Shown here: positions 5,114 through 5,965 of the stretch, in pieces | Position numbering within the stretch: the first letter of the stretch is position 1 | Layout: each line of letters opens with the position of its first letter | Assembly (NCBI GenBank): GCA_003353825.1 | Contig: PIVW01000369.1 | Coordinates: 1 to 5,965 of the forward strand | DNA: 5,965 bases | Origin: Chloroflexota bacterium | GTDB lineage: Bacteria; Chloroflexota; Anaerolineae; J102 | Direction: 5' to 3' | Position numbers and translations under genes: made by a program | The notes under the pieces: model-generated | Told to the model about the DNA's origin: nothing | The model's database searches: none | Seen by the model: only the letters and a program-made list of their open reading frames with translations

Positions 5114-5965
5114 TCACGGAATCAAGCTGGGGACACGGAGCGCTGACAGACGAATGGCAAATTTGCCACCCGGCGGTTGAATAGGTTTGTTGTAGCTTAA
5201 ATATGACACGCTCAGGCGCACCTCACCCGGCGCTGAGAGGGAGAGGGAGGCGTATCCCTGGCTATCGGTGAAAGTCTGAGCTAATAAACGGTTTGTATCC
5301 CCATCCAGAACCCGGACGCTTACCCCGGCCACACCCTCGCTCATATCCGGAGACTTATTATTGTTAGCGTCATAATAAATCGCCACCTCGATATCTATTG
5401 GGCGCAACGGTCTGGGCGTGGGAGTCACTGAACTAATCATTAGCGGGCGTACCTGCACCTCGCCAGTGTCGGTTATGCCCGCTGTCCCTGCCACTGATGC
5501 CGCCGGGGCTGTTCCTGAAGGCACAGTTGGTGTCGCAAGCAGCGGCGTCACCTTCCAGGGCATTGGCTGTCCGTACAGCTGGCCTGAGCCGGAATTTGGG
5601 GTCGGTGTTCTCCGCCCCGAACCACCCGAACCCCTACCCTCATTACCGGTCTGGTATGAGACCGACAACTTATAATCTCGCACCCCACCCGCCACCAGGT
5701 CGGGAATGGTACCGACCGGTCCAACCAGAATGTATGCGACCCCGGTGTAATCCGGGTTCCACTCGAGGCAACTGCGCCGCTCTCCAGCTTGACAATCATC
5801 ATTACCCGCTACAGCTTCCCCACTCTCAGTCGCAACAATGATATTCGTGTCCAGGCCCGCAGCCAGGTCTGTGGTCTCAAGCAACAACTTGTCACCTTGC
5901 TTGACATACAGTCGAAAAAAATCGTTGTCCACATCCGGATTCCCAAGCGGCCAGGCCACAAAATT
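5114..5965 (-). CDS. Exported PPC / SdrD-B-like surface protein (C-terminal 283 residues; 5' end outside the window)
   Basis: The frame is open to the right edge, so the GTG at 5959 is probably internal. Residues are numbered from it. Residues 1 to about 103 match the bacterial pre-peptidase C-terminal (PPC) pattern: D.DFFRLYVKQGDKLLLET, then LDTNIIVATESGEAVAGNDD, ending in GVAYILVG. C56 and C64 lie close together and could form a disulfide. Residues about 104-188 are a Gly/Ser/Thr/Pro linker with TPTP motifs. Residues about 188-259 resemble an SdrD-B or Cna-B-type beta-sandwich: AIYYDANNN, then GVAGVSVRVLD, then TDSQGYASLSL. The loop D197-E208 has the spacing of an EF-hand-like calcium site (D, N, N, S, D, E at 1, 3, 5, 7, 9, 12). 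Such proteins act outside the cell in adhesion or wall structure. No sorting signal or C-terminal membrane helix is present, so any anchor must lie upstream or be another protein. The missing N-terminus could carry a signal peptide and further repeats. The next gene starts 21 nt after the stop, so the two are likely co-transcribed. Confidence 0.88.
   Translation of the reverse strand, partial: NFVAWPLGNPDVDNDFFRLYVKQGDKLLLETTDLAAGLDTNIIVATESGEAVAGNDDCQAGERRSCLEWNPDYTGVAYILVGPVGTIPDLVAGGVRDYKLSVSYQTGNEGRGSGGSGRRTPTPNSGSGQLYGQPMPWKVTPLLATPTVPSGTAPAASVAGTAGITDTGEVQVRPLMISSVTPTPRPLRPIDIEVAIYYDANNNKSPDMSEGVAGVSVRVLDGDTNRLLAQTFTDSQGYASLSLSAPGEVRLSVSYLSYNKPIQPPGGKFAIRLSALRVPSLIP

Noticed and set aside
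5957..5959. GTG at 5959 as the true start of the PPC/SdrD-B-like protein
   Set aside because: The frame stays open to the window edge, there is no room to see a ribosome-binding site, and an exported PPC protein should have a signal peptide, which is absent. The start is probably outside the window.

Overview
The window is a compact run of co-directional genes on the minus strand. It carries part of a type IV secretion (conjugation-type) gene cluster, most likely from a member of the Chloroflexota (Anaerolineae-like) or a similar environmental bacterium. The lineage call is an inference. It rests on Thr-Pro 'TPTP' linkers in exported proteins, on PPC and SdrD-B-like surface domains, on moderate GC, and on a PrgI-type membrane segment fused to VirB4. 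No rRNA or other phylogenetic marker is present, so it stays tentative.

In transcription order (right to left) there are five genes. First (5965-5114) is the 3' part of an exported protein with a PPC beta-sandwich domain, a Pro/Thr/Gly linker and an SdrD-B-like domain with a calcium-type loop. Second (5092-3464), 21 nt later, is a 542-residue single-pass membrane protein. Its outer part contains what looks like a catalytically dead sortase-fold domain, followed by Ig-like C-terminal modules. Then comes a 273-bp non-coding gap (3463-3191). It holds an orphan Shine-Dalgarno sequence, a MITE-like inverted-repeat element flanked by an imperfect direct repeat, and 10-bp tandem units in both orientations. 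Third (3190-2780) is a VirB2-like pilin candidate. A 53-nt gap with a strong hairpin separates it from the fourth gene (2720-210), a VirB4-family ATPase with an N-terminal two-helix PrgI/VirB3-like region. Fifth, 3 nt after the VirB4 stop, a gene of unknown function starts at 206 and runs off the left edge.

As a working model, the VirB4 ATPase energises assembly of the pilin and the channel. The two upstream exported proteins may form an envelope-spanning or surface-exposed part suited to a non-classical cell envelope. The order pilin, PrgI-VirB4 supports a secretion or conjugation apparatus. No relaxase, coupling protein, VirB6, VirB8-10, integrase or attachment site is visible, so the window cannot show whether this belongs to a mobile element. 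The most unusual points are the degenerate sortase-like domain in a T4SS neighbourhood, the PrgI-VirB4 fusion, and the repeat element inserted between the surface-protein genes and the pilin gene.
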